From assembly GCA_021785405.1 (NCBI GenBank), contig JAJYFF010000026.1:1-34864 (forward strand): a stretch of DNA of 34,864 nt. The letters are read 5' to 3'. This stretch comes from Pseudomonadota bacterium (lineage in GTDB: Bacteria > Pseudomonadota > Gammaproteobacteria > Steroidobacterales > Steroidobacteraceae). The notes beneath the pieces are model-generated. The model was not told the DNA's origin and ran no database searches. It saw only the letters and a list, made by a program, of their open reading frames with translations. Made by a program: the position numbers and the translations under genes. The first letter of the stretch is position 1. Each line of letters begins with the position of its first letter. Positions 1 through 6,277 of the stretch are shown one piece after another.

Positions 1-1
1 C

Positions 2-760
2 GCGGGCGCGCCGCGCGCCGCCGTCACGAGCGACCCGCCGCTCGTCGCGCTGTGCGACGTGGACCTGTACGTCGAGTATCGCTGCGTGCTGCGCGCGGTG
101 ACCTGGACGCTGCGGCCCGGCGAGCACTGGGCGGTCGTCGGCGCGAACGGCGCCGGCAAGAGCAGCTTCCTGAAGCTGCTGTACGGCGACCTGGCGCCCG
201 CGCTCGGGGGCCGCGTCGAGCGCGCCGGCTGCCCCCCGGGCACGCCGATCGACGCGTGGAAACGCAACGTGGGCTACGTGTCGGCCGAGCTGCAAGCCGA
301 CTACGACGCGGACGTCGACCTCGCGACGCTGGTCGCGAGCGGCGGCCGCGCGAGCATCGGCCTCGTCGAGCCGCTCGCGGCCGCCGAACTCGCGCGCGCG
401 CGCGCGACGCTGCGGGTCTTCGGGCTCGCGGCGGTGGCACGCCGCCGCCCGCGCGAACTCTCGTACGGCCAAATGCGCCGGGCGCTGATCGCGCGGGCGG
501 TTGCGCACGCGCCGCGGCTGCTACTGCTCGACGAGCCGTTGACCGGCCTCGATCCCCGTCAACGCGCAGCGATGCGGCGTGGCCTCGCGCGGCTCGCGCG
601 TGCCGGCACGACGCTGGTGGTCGCCGTGCATCACCTCGAGGACCTGCCGGTGCCGGTCGTCGGCCGCATCGTGCTCGAGTCGCGGCGTGCCCGCGTCGCG
701 CATACAATGCGGCCACGCACGGCGTCTCGCGTGCAGCCGGGGAACTCGAAGTGTCGTTGA
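2..760 (+). CDS. ABC transporter ATP-binding protein, 5'-partial
   Basis: The reading frame is open to the left edge, and residues before the first GTG (position 59) already look like the usual first strand of an ABC domain, so the gene starts upstream of the window. Visible parts are Walker A (GANGAGKSS), the signature region (LSYGQMRRA), Walker B plus D-loop (LLLLDEPLTGLDP) and the H-loop (VAVHHLEDLP). About 252 residues are in view, the size of one nucleotide-binding domain. It resembles the stand-alone ATPases related to ModF/PhrA, but no permease is visible and the substrate cannot be named. Its last codons overlap the start of the TPR protein by 10 bases, so the two are probably translated together. 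The family call is firm; the transported substrate is unknown. Confidence 0.9.
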   Translation, partial: AGAPRAAVTSDPPLVALCDVDLYVEYRCVLRAVTWTLRPGEHWAVVGANGAGKSSFLKLLYGDLAPALGGRVERAGCPPGTPIDAWKRNVGYVSAELQADYDADVDLATLVASGGRASIGLVEPLAAAELARARATLRVFGLAAVARRRPRELSYGQMRRALIARAVAHAPRLLLLDEPLTGLDPRQRAAMRRGLARLARAGTTLVVAVHHLEDLPVPVVGRIVLESRRARVAHTMRPRTASRVQPGNSKCR

Positions 761-1485
761 TCGTCCTGTCGCTGCTGATCCAGGTCGCGCTGATCGTGCA
801 CGTGCTGAGGACCGGTCGGAACACGCTGTGGATACTCGCGATCGGGCTGCTGCCGTTCGCCGGATCGCTCGCTTACCTCGTCGTCGAGATCCTGCCGGAC
901 CTCGCGGGCGGCCGGACGGCGCGCCGCGCGGGCCGCGGGCTCGGACGCTGGGTCGATCCGGATCGTTCGCTGCGCAAGGCGCGCACCGAGGTCGAGGTCG
1001 CCGGCAACGTCGATGCCCGCCGCCGGCTCGCCGAGGAACTGACCCGGCGGGGTCGCTACCAGGAGGCGATCGAGGTCTGCCGCGGCGGGCTCGTCGGGGT
1101 GTTCGAGCACGACCCGACGCTGCTCCACGAACTGGCGCGCGCGAGCTTCGCGATCGGGGACTACGCCGGCGCGCGGACCAGCCTCGAGCGGCTCGAGCGG
1201 CACAACCCGGAGTTCGGGTCGGCCGACGCGCGGCTCCTGTACGCGCGGACGCTCGAGGCGGGGGGTGCGCTCGACGAAGCCTTGCGAGAATATGCAAAGG
1301 TCGCGCCGGTCTTCCCCGGCGCCGAGGCGCGGCTGCGGTACGGGCAACTGCTGAAGCGACTCGGCCGCACCGAGGAGGCCGCGCGGGAGTTCCGCGAGCT
1401 GCTGGAGGCGGCCCGGATCTCGCCGGCGCACTACCGGCGGGCGCAGGCCGAGTGGCTGGGGATCGCCCGGCGCGAGCTCGGCTAG
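751..1485 (+). CDS. Membrane-anchored TPR protein with PLDc_N-type N-terminus
   Basis: About 244 residues. Residues 1-50 hold two hydrophobic segments separated by a short turn with W and a PFAGSLAY stretch. This is typical of the 'phospholipase D-nuclease N-terminal' (PLDc_N) membrane hairpin, which is not itself a nuclease. The rest is helical with repeated TPR-like units (RRGRYQEAIEVCRGGL, FAIGDYAGARTSLERLERHNP, LEAGGALDEALREYAKVAP, LKRLGRTEEAAREFRELLEA). The GTG start at 751 is chosen because it begins the first membrane segment and is preceded at seven bases by GGGGA (739-743). The protein probably sits in the inner membrane with the TPRs as a protein-binding surface. Its role is unknown. 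It overlaps the ABC ATPase gene by 10 bases. A TACAAT hexamer at 703-708 could be a -10 box of its own, but no -35 is convincing. Confidence 0.85.
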   Translation: MSLIVLSLLIQVALIVHVLRTGRNTLWILAIGLLPFAGSLAYLVVEILPDLAGGRTARRAGRGLGRWVDPDRSLRKARTEVEVAGNVDARRRLAEELTRRGRYQEAIEVCRGGLVGVFEHDPTLLHELARASFAIGDYAGARTSLERLERHNPEFGSADARLLYARTLEAGGALDEALREYAKVAPVFPGAEARLRYGQLLKRLGRTEEAAREFRELLEAARISPAHYRRAQAEWLGIARRELG

Positions 1486-1569
1486 GATTCGCTGGCGCCG
1501 CGGTGCACGAACGCGGTAATCTCGGTAGGCGAATTCCTAGAATCGAACCTGCGGGGAGGAGCTAGTCCC

Positions 1570-2202
1570 ATGACCCGGATCCACCGATTACGTAGCTATG
1601 CGGTGATTGCGGCGGCCACCGTCGCGCTGGCCGCGTGCGCGAGCAAGATGCAGCCCGCGCAACAGATGATTTCCAAGATCGAAGCGGTCGTCGCCGCGGC
1701 GCAACCAGAGGCGGCGAAGTACGTTCCGGACCAGTTGAAGGACGTGCAGGACAAGGTCGCGAACCTCAAGACGGCCTTCGCGCAGCAGGACTACGGTGCG
1801 GTGATCACCGCCGCGCCGTCGGTGCTCGCGTCCGCGCAGGGCCTCGCGGCCGCCGCCGCCCAGAAGAAGTCGGTCGTGATGGGCGAGCTGAACGAGCAAT
1901 GGTCGCGGATCTCCGCGAACCTGCCGGCGAACGTCGCAGCGATCCAGAAGCGGATCGAGGTGCTTTCCCACAACGCGCGCCTGCGCAAGGGAATCGACCT
2001 CGCGGCCGCGAAGAAGGGCCTCGACGACGTGAACACCGCGTGGACCACCGCGCAGAGCGACTTCACGTCCGGGCACCTCGGCCAGGCCGTCACGGCGGCC
2101 AAGGGCGTGCAGACGCAGCTGCAGAGTCTCGCTCAGTCGATCAAGTTCCAGCTGCCGCAGCCGGACGACGCCAGCGGGTCGTCGGCTGCCTCGACGAACT
2201 GA
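1570..2202 (+). CDS. Predicted outer-membrane lipoprotein, helical
   Basis: 210 residues, beginning with a basic n-region, a hydrophobic stretch and a lipobox LAAC ending at Cys23, so it is expected to be lipidated and anchored by signal peptidase II. Asp is not at position +2 (Ala-Ser follow the Cys), which favours outer-membrane sorting by the Lol system in gammaproteobacteria. The mature part is rich in Ala, Lys and Gln and appears almost wholly alpha-helical, with probable coiled-coil stretches. It contains no cysteine or known catalytic motif. A strong Shine-Dalgarno sequence (GGGGAGGA, 1553-1560) lies nine bases before the ATG, and a TAGAAT (1538-1543) may be its -10 box. I do not recognise a named family. 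A perfect hairpin follows the stop codon. Confidence 0.8.
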   Translation: MTRIHRLRSYAVIAAATVALAACASKMQPAQQMISKIEAVVAAAQPEAAKYVPDQLKDVQDKVANLKTAFAQQDYGAVITAAPSVLASAQGLAAAAAQKKSVVMGELNEQWSRISANLPANVAAIQKRIEVLSHNARLRKGIDLAAAKKGLDDVNTAWTTAQSDFTSGHLGQAVTAAKGVQTQLQSLAQSIKFQLPQPDDASGSSAASTN

Positions 2203-2216
2203 CTCGACTCAACCCC

Positions 2217-2244
2217 GGTGGCGGGCGCGCAAGCGCCCGCCACC
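2217..2244. terminator. Perfect 12-bp hairpin with GCAA loop between convergent genes
   Basis: GGTGGCGGGCGC (2217-2228) pairs exactly with GCGCCCGCCACC (2233-2244) across a GCAA loop, a GNRA tetraloop. It lies 14 bases after the lipoprotein stop and 22 bases past the stop of the convergent PhzF gene. No T-run follows on either strand, so classic intrinsic termination is doubtful. It may act as a bidirectional terminator, an mRNA 3'-end stabiliser or a REP-like element. Confidence 0.5.
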
Positions 2245-2266
2245 GCCGTCGCGCGTCGCGCGTCGT

Positions 2267-3166
2267 TCATAGCGCGAGCGTCCCCTCGCCGACGATCACT
2301 GCGTGACCGCCGATGCGCACCGTGGCCGGCCGGCCGGCCTCCAGGTCCCAGCGGACCTCGACGCGTCCCGGGCGCCCGAGATGCGCGCCCTGCAAGCCGA
2401 CGAAACCGGGATCGGCCGGACCGAGTAGCGCCGCCTCGAGCAGGTAGCTCGCGAGCATCGCATGCGCGTTGCCGCTGACCGGATCCTCGGGGATGCCGAT
2501 CGCCGGACAGAACATGCGCGATTCGGTCGTCGCACCGTCGGCGCCCCGCTGGAACGCGAACGCGAAGAATCCGTCGACGCCGAGCTCGCGGCCGAGCGCG
2601 AGCAGCGGTTCGGTCCGCGGCGCGAGCGGTTCGAGCGCGTCCGCGTCGGCGAGCGGGATCAGCAGCCGCGCGCCGCCGTCGCGGCACGCGCGCGCCGCAA
2701 ACGCCTCGTGCAGGCGTTCCCCCGGGAGGCCCAGGGCCTCGGCGACCCGCAGCGTCGTCTTCAGCGGCAGCGGCGCCTCGAGGCGCGGCACGGCCCGTCG
2801 GAACTCGATCGTCGGCGGCCGCTCGGGTCGCCGCGCGTCGCCGCGCACCTCGACCTCGACGATCCCGATCCCGCAGCGCTGCCGGGCGATGCCGGGGGCG
2901 CGGCGGCCGGCGGCGAGCAACGCGGCGTGCGCCGCGAGCGTCGCATGGCCGACGAACGGGGCTTCCTTGCGCGCGCTGAAGAAGCGGATCGCGAGGTCCG
3001 CGTCCGGCGCGCCCGGGCGGCGCACGAACGCGCATTCGGCGTGCGCGAACTCGCGCGCGATCGCTTGCATCCGCCCCGCGTCGAGGCCGTCGGCATCGAG
3101 CACGACCATCGCCGGATTCCCGCCGAACGGGCTCTGCGTGAACGCATCGACATGGAACATCCGCAC
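2267..3166 (-). CDS. PhzF family protein (isomerase/epimerase fold)
   Basis: About 299 residues. The N-terminus VDAFTQSPFGGNPAMVVL, the acidic residue in EFAHAECAFV (the position of the catalytic Glu of PhzF) and the later GHATLAAHAALL and DPVSGNAHAML are the family's two diaminopimelate-epimerase-like half motifs. PhzF itself isomerises a phenazine precursor, but most chromosomal members, such as E. coli YddE, have no proven substrate, and no phenazine genes are present here. The GTG at 3166 is preferred because AGGAGG (3172-3177) precedes it by six bases. The ATG at 3160 and the upstream ATG at 3181 are alternatives; the latter contains the ribosome site. CATAAT on the minus strand (3190-3195) may be the -10 box. 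It diverges from the thiamine operon. Confidence 0.88.
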   Translation of the reverse strand: MRMFHVDAFTQSPFGGNPAMVVLDADGLDAGRMQAIAREFAHAECAFVRRPGAPDADLAIRFFSARKEAPFVGHATLAAHAALLAAGRRAPGIARQRCGIGIVEVEVRGDARRPERPPTIEFRRAVPRLEAPLPLKTTLRVAEALGLPGERLHEAFAARACRDGGARLLIPLADADALEPLAPRTEPLLALGRELGVDGFFAFAFQRGADGATTESRMFCPAIGIPEDPVSGNAHAMLASYLLEAALLGPADPGFVGLQGAHLGRPGRVEVRWDLEAGRPATVRIGGHAVIVGEGTLAL

Positions 3167-3202
3167 GCGCGTCCTCCTCATACGCTGAGATTATGGCGAG
3201 TT

Positions 3203-3231
3203 TTGCACGGGCGCCTCCGGGCCGCTACACT
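3203..3231 (+). promoter_or_regulatory. Sigma-70-type promoter of the thiamine operon
   Basis: TTGCAC (3203-3208) and TACACT (3226-3231) are separated by exactly 17 bases, close to the consensus. The predicted start of transcription, about 3238, falls right at the 5' edge of the TPP aptamer. Confidence 0.75.
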
Positions 3232-3238
3232 GGTCGCG

Positions 3239-3338
3239 CCCAAGGGGTGGCCGCGAGGCCTGAGATGCGCCGCGGTCGCGATGTCGACCCGCGGCGCGAA
3301 CCCGTCGAACCTGATCCGGCTAGTACCGGCGTAGGGAG
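3239..3338 (+). promoter_or_regulatory. TPP riboswitch (THI element)
   Basis: The conserved blocks appear in order: GGGGTGGCC (3244-3252), CCTGAGA (3259-3265), then GAACCCGTCGAACCTGAT (3298-3315) and GGCGTAGGGAG (3328-3338). These are the hallmarks of the thiamine pyrophosphate aptamer. A small GGCC/GGCC helix lies before the CTGAGA block. An optional nine-pair GC helix (GCGCCGCGG with CCGCGGCGC) lies between it and the ACCC block. The final conserved GGGAG also serves as the Shine-Dalgarno sequence of the next gene, nine bases before its ATG, and there is no room for a separate terminator or sequestor. Ligand-bound aptamer would therefore hide the ribosome site directly, repressing translation when TPP is plentiful. 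This mechanism is inferred from the layout. Confidence 0.95.
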
Positions 3339-3347
3339 TGGTCGATC

Positions 3348-3614
3348 ATGCACGCAGCCGTCGAAATCAGCCTGTATCCGCTCGGCGAGGACTACATTCC
3401 GCGGATCCTCGCGTTCATCGAGCGATTGAACCGTCACCGGGATCTGCGCGTCGTCACCAACGACCTCAGCACCCAGATCTGGGGCGAACTCCACCACGTG
3501 ATGCGCGTGCTGAGCGAGGAGTTCGAGCGCGCCGCGAACGACGGGCCGCAGCTCATCTTCGTGATGAAGGTGCTGCCGAAGCTCGCCGCGCCGGCGGCGT
3601 CCGCGCCGACCTGA
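3348..3614 (+). CDS. YkoF-like thiamine/HMP-binding protein, single domain
   Basis: 88 residues. The pattern VEISLYPLGEDYIPRILAFIERLNRH followed by DLRVVTNDLSTQIWGELHHVM and a final strand PQLIFVMKVLP matches the ferredoxin-like fold of the YkoF/MTH1187 group, which binds thiamine or its pyrimidine moiety. B. subtilis YkoF has two such domains in about 200 residues; this one has a single domain and would need to dimerise. There is no signal peptide, so it is probably cytoplasmic. It lies directly under the TPP riboswitch and three bases before the permease gene, so a role in binding or passing on imported thiamine is likely. The exact ligand is an inference. Confidence 0.85.
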   Translation: MHAAVEISLYPLGEDYIPRILAFIERLNRHRDLRVVTNDLSTQIWGELHHVMRVLSEEFERAANDGPQLIFVMKVLPKLAAPAASAPT

Positions 3615-3617
3615 CCG

Positions 3618-4214
3618 ATGCGCGAAGTCCTTGCCCAGCTCGCGGTGGCCTGGCACACCGCGAGCTGGATCGAGATCGTCGCGGCGGTTCTCGCGATCCT
3701 CTATCTGCTGCTCGCGATCGGGCAGCGGCGCAGCTGCTGGGTCGCCGCGTTCACGAGCTCGGCCCTGTACGTGATCGTGATGTTCCACGCGCGGCTCTAC
3801 ATGGAGTCCGTGCTGAACGCGTTCTACGCCGCGATCGCGGTGTACGGATGGTGGCAGTGGTCGCGCCGCTCGAACGAGGCGAACCGCGGGGTGCAGCGCT
3901 GGCCGATCGGCCGCCACGTGTTCGGGTTCCTCGGCGTCGTCGTTTGCTCGCTGTGCAGCGCGTACTTCCTGCGCCGCTACACGCCGGCCGCGTGGCCGTT
4001 CGTCGACTCGATGGTGACCTGGTCGAGCGCGTTCGCGACCTACCTCGTCGCGGTGAAGGTCTACGAGAACTGGCACTGGTGGCTGGTGATCGATTCGGTC
4101 GCGATCTTCGTGTACTTCCGCCGCGAGCTGTATCCGACGATGCTGCTGTTCGGCGTGTACCTGGTGATGATCGGCTTCGGCCTCCGCGAGTGGCGACGGA
4201 GTCTGCCGGCGTGA
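3618..4214 (+). CDS. pnuT: PnuC/PnuT-type vitamin permease, predicted thiamine importer
   Basis: 198 residues with about seven hydrophobic segments. The sequence AVYGWWQWSRR, the later KVYENWHWWLVIDSVAIFVYF and the closing LLFGVYLVMIGFGLREWRR are typical of the PnuC family of facilitators. PnuC members move nicotinamide riboside, riboflavin (PnuX) or thiamine (PnuT) down a gradient, with uptake driven by phosphorylation inside the cell. The TPP riboswitch upstream and the kinase gene downstream favour thiamine. The start ATG is three bases after the previous stop, and its own stop overlaps the kinase start (GTGA). Nicotinamide riboside is the main alternative substrate, but no NAD gene is nearby. 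Confidence 0.9.
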   Translation: MREVLAQLAVAWHTASWIEIVAAVLAILYLLLAIGQRRSCWVAAFTSSALYVIVMFHARLYMESVLNAFYAAIAVYGWWQWSRRSNEANRGVQRWPIGRHVFGFLGVVVCSLCSAYFLRRYTPAAWPFVDSMVTWSSAFATYLVAVKVYENWHWWLVIDSVAIFVYFRRELYPTMLLFGVYLVMIGFGLREWRRSLPA

Positions 4215-5140
4215 CCGGTGCGCCGCACGCCGAGATCGAGCCGATCGCCCGACGCTGCATCCCGGGACGCGGCGCGGTGCGGTTGCAGCGGGTCGGCACC
4301 GGGCTCGGCAGCCGCACCTATCGTGCCGAGCGCGCGGGGCACGCGTATGCGCTGCGGCTCGCACCCGCCGCCGAGCGCGGCGAGGGCTTCGATCCGCGCT
4401 GGGAACATGCGGTGCGCGCGGTCGCCGGCGGGGCGGGCCTCGCGCCCGAGGTCGTGCACTCCGACCCGGTCGCCGGCATCCTCGTGTCGCGCTGGGTCGA
4501 CGGCCGTTCCTGGGACGCGGTCGCGGTCGACGACCCCGGACGCATCGCCGCGGTCGCGGGGCTGATGCGCGCGATCCATGCGCTCACGCCGCCGCAGCCC
4601 GCCCGTCGGGTCGGCGTCGCCGACTGGATCGCCCACTACGAGCGTGCGCTCGGCGGGCCGGCGACGCTCGTCGACGCCGGCGACGCGTTGCGCGCCGCGG
4701 CAAGGCGCCGATTGGCGGTGCTCGCCCGGGTCGACGAGGGCGCCGCGGCGCTGTGCCACAGCGACCTGCACGCGCTGAATCTCGTCGAGACCGCGAGCGG
4801 GCTCGTCGCGCTCGACTGGGAGTACGCACACGTCGGCGATCCGTTCTGGGACGTCGTCGGCTGGAGCTGCGCGAACGACTGGACGGCGGCGACGCGGGCG
4901 GCCTTGCTCGAACGCTATCTGGGGCGCGCGCCGAGCGCTCGCGAAGCGGCGCGCTTCGCGGTGGTCGGGTGGCTGTACGACTACGTCGGCGTGCTGTGGA
5001 GCGAATTGTTCCTGCGCCGCGCCGGCGATGCCGACGCAGCGGACGTGCGCGCGCGCGCCCGGCGGATGATCGAGCGGCTCGAGTCCGCGCACGAGGCTCC
5101 GCTCGTTGCCGAGGATCGGCCCTTTGAGGCAAAATATTGA
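4211..5140 (+). CDS. Aminoglycoside/choline-kinase-fold phosphotransferase, predicted thiamine kinase
   Basis: About 309 residues, starting at a GTG that overlaps the permease stop. The catalytic loop HSDLHALN (His183, Asp185, Asn190) and the metal-binding DWE (Asp202-Glu204) followed by YAHVGDPFWDV are the Brenner and DxD-type motifs of the APH/choline kinase family. E. coli thiamine kinase ThiK (YcfN) belongs here. With the riboswitch and permease the likely reaction is thiamine + ATP to thiamine phosphate, trapping the imported vitamin; thiL elsewhere would then make TPP. It is not a ThiN/TPK-type pyrophosphokinase. Choline or another amino alcohol cannot be excluded from the sequence alone. 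Confidence 0.85.
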   Translation: MTGAPHAEIEPIARRCIPGRGAVRLQRVGTGLGSRTYRAERAGHAYALRLAPAAERGEGFDPRWEHAVRAVAGGAGLAPEVVHSDPVAGILVSRWVDGRSWDAVAVDDPGRIAAVAGLMRAIHALTPPQPARRVGVADWIAHYERALGGPATLVDAGDALRAAARRRLAVLARVDEGAAALCHSDLHALNLVETASGLVALDWEYAHVGDPFWDVVGWSCANDWTAATRAALLERYLGRAPSAREAARFAVVGWLYDYVGVLWSELFLRRAGDADAADVRARARRMIERLESAHEAPLVAEDRPFEAKY

Positions 5141-5190
5141 GTTCGGCGGCAGTCTCGTCCGCCATCGAGCGATTGCAACGGGGTTCAGGC

Positions 5191-5508
5191 ATGACGCGGA
5201 TGACGGTGGTGGACCGGGACGGCAAAGAGCACGTGATCGATGCGAAGCCGGGTTTGAAGTTGATGGAGATCCTGCGGGAATTGGATTACGGCGTCGCCGC
5301 GATCTGCGGCGGGCTGTGTTCCTGCGCGAGCTGCCACGTCTACGTCGACCCCGCGTGGGTCGACCGCCTGCCGAAGAAGCAGAGCGACGAACAGGACCTG
5401 CTGACCGAGCTGTCGGACTACCGGCCGGAGGTCTCGCGGCTGTCCTGCCAGGTCGACTTCACCGAGGCCCTCGAGGGCCTGAAGATCGCGATCGCGCCGG
5501 ATACCTGA
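5191..5508 (+). CDS. Adrenodoxin-type [2Fe-2S] ferredoxin
   Basis: 105 residues from the ATG at 5191, which has GGGG at 5180-5183 seven bases upstream; an in-frame TTG at 5137 would add 18 unconserved residues. Cluster ligands are Cys39, Cys45, Cys48 (C-x5-C-x2-C) and Cys86 in RLSCQ, the spacing of vertebrate-type ferredoxins; Cys43 is extra. It is closer in look to the terpredoxin/FdVI group that serves P450s or other oxygenases than to the Fdx of ISC operons, which is missing from the ISC locus in this window. It should shuttle single electrons in the cytoplasm. The partner is unknown. Its stop lies six bases from the convergent gpmA stop. Confidence 0.92.
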   Translation: MTRMTVVDRDGKEHVIDAKPGLKLMEILRELDYGVAAICGGLCSCASCHVYVDPAWVDRLPKKQSDEQDLLTELSDYRPEVSRLSCQVDFTEALEGLKIAIAPDT

Positions 5509-5514
5509 GGTCGG

Positions 5515-6264
5515 TCATTGCTTGCGGCCCTGGCGGCTGACCGCCTCCTGGGCCGCCGCGATCGCCGCGGGATCGCCGAGGAAGCGGCGCGCGGTCGGCG
5601 CGAGGCTCGCGTCGAATTCGTAGAGGATCGGGACGCCGGTCGGGATGTTGAAGTCGACGATCTCGGCGTCGGACATCCGGTCGAGCATCTTCACCAGCGC
5701 GCGCAGCGAGTTGCCGTGCGCGACGACGAGGACGTTCTGGTTCGCCGCGAGCCGCGGCGCGATCCTCGCGCTCCAGTCCGGACTCACCCGGGACAGCGTG
5801 TCCTTCAGCGATTCGCCCGACGGCAGCTCCCGCGGATCCACGCTCGCGTAACGCGGGTCGAAGCGGGGATGGCTGGGGTCGTCCGCCGGCAGCGGCGGCG
5901 GCGGGATGTCGTAACTGCGGCGCCACAGCTTCACCTGCGCTTCGCCGTGGCGAGCGGCGGTTTGGGCCTTGTCGAGCCCCTGCAAGGCGCCGTAGTGGCG
6001 TTCGTTCAGCCGCCAGCTGTTCTCGACCGGAATCCACATCCGGTCCATCGTGTCGAGCGCGATCCACAGCGTGCGGATCGCGCGCTTCAGGACCGAGGTG
6101 AGCGCGATCTGCGGCAGGATGCGCTCGGCGAGCAGTTCCCGGCCGACCCGCTCGGCCTCGGCGCGGCCTTGGTCGCTCAGGTCGACGTCGACCCAACCGG
6201 TGAACAGGTTCTCCAGGTTCCAGATGCTCTGTCCGTGACGGACGAGGATCAATCTTCCGGGCAT
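5515..6264 (-). CDS. gpmA: 2,3-bisphosphoglycerate-dependent phosphoglycerate mutase
   Basis: 249 residues, the normal length. It interconverts 3- and 2-phosphoglycerate in glycolysis and gluconeogenesis. The N-terminal LVRHGQSIWN carries the phospho-accepting His10. The middle NERHYGALQGLDK holds the acid/base Glu, and VVAHGNSLRAL the second catalytic His. GAGAGG (6274-6279) just at the end of the upstream glutamate dehydrogenase gene gives a ribosome site nine bases before the ATG. The gap to that gene is 13 bases, so it looks like the last gene of the long minus-strand catabolic run. This is an uncommon place for gpmA, and it would couple gluconeogenic flux to amino-acid breakdown. Confidence 0.97.
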   Translation of the reverse strand: MPGRLILVRHGQSIWNLENLFTGWVDVDLSDQGRAEAERVGRELLAERILPQIALTSVLKRAIRTLWIALDTMDRMWIPVENSWRLNERHYGALQGLDKAQTAARHGEAQVKLWRRSYDIPPPPLPADDPSHPRFDPRYASVDPRELPSGESLKDTLSRVSPDWSARIAPRLAANQNVLVVAHGNSLRALVKMLDRMSDAEIVDFNIPTGVPILYEFDASLAPTARRFLGDPAAIAAAQEAVSRQGRKQ

Positions 6265-6277
6265 GGTCGTTTGCCTC

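Noticed and set aside
2267-3166. A phenazine biosynthesis gene.
   Set aside because: Only a PhzF-family protein is present, and such proteins are common without any phenazine pathway.
3618-4214. Identifying the PnuC-family permease as a nicotinamide riboside transporter.
   Set aside because: The TPP riboswitch and the thiamine-type neighbours make thiamine the better substrate, and no NAD salvage gene is near.
5137-5190. An N-terminal extension of the [2Fe-2S] ferredoxin from a TTG start.
   Set aside because: The 18 extra residues are not typical of the family, and the ATG at 5191 is followed at once by the conserved first strand.
5465-5480. A 16-base palindrome AGGCCCTCGAGGGCCT near the end of the ferredoxin gene.
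   Set aside because: It lies within coding sequence with ordinary codons, and short GC-rich palindromes are frequent here by chance; it may help termination but there is no T-run.
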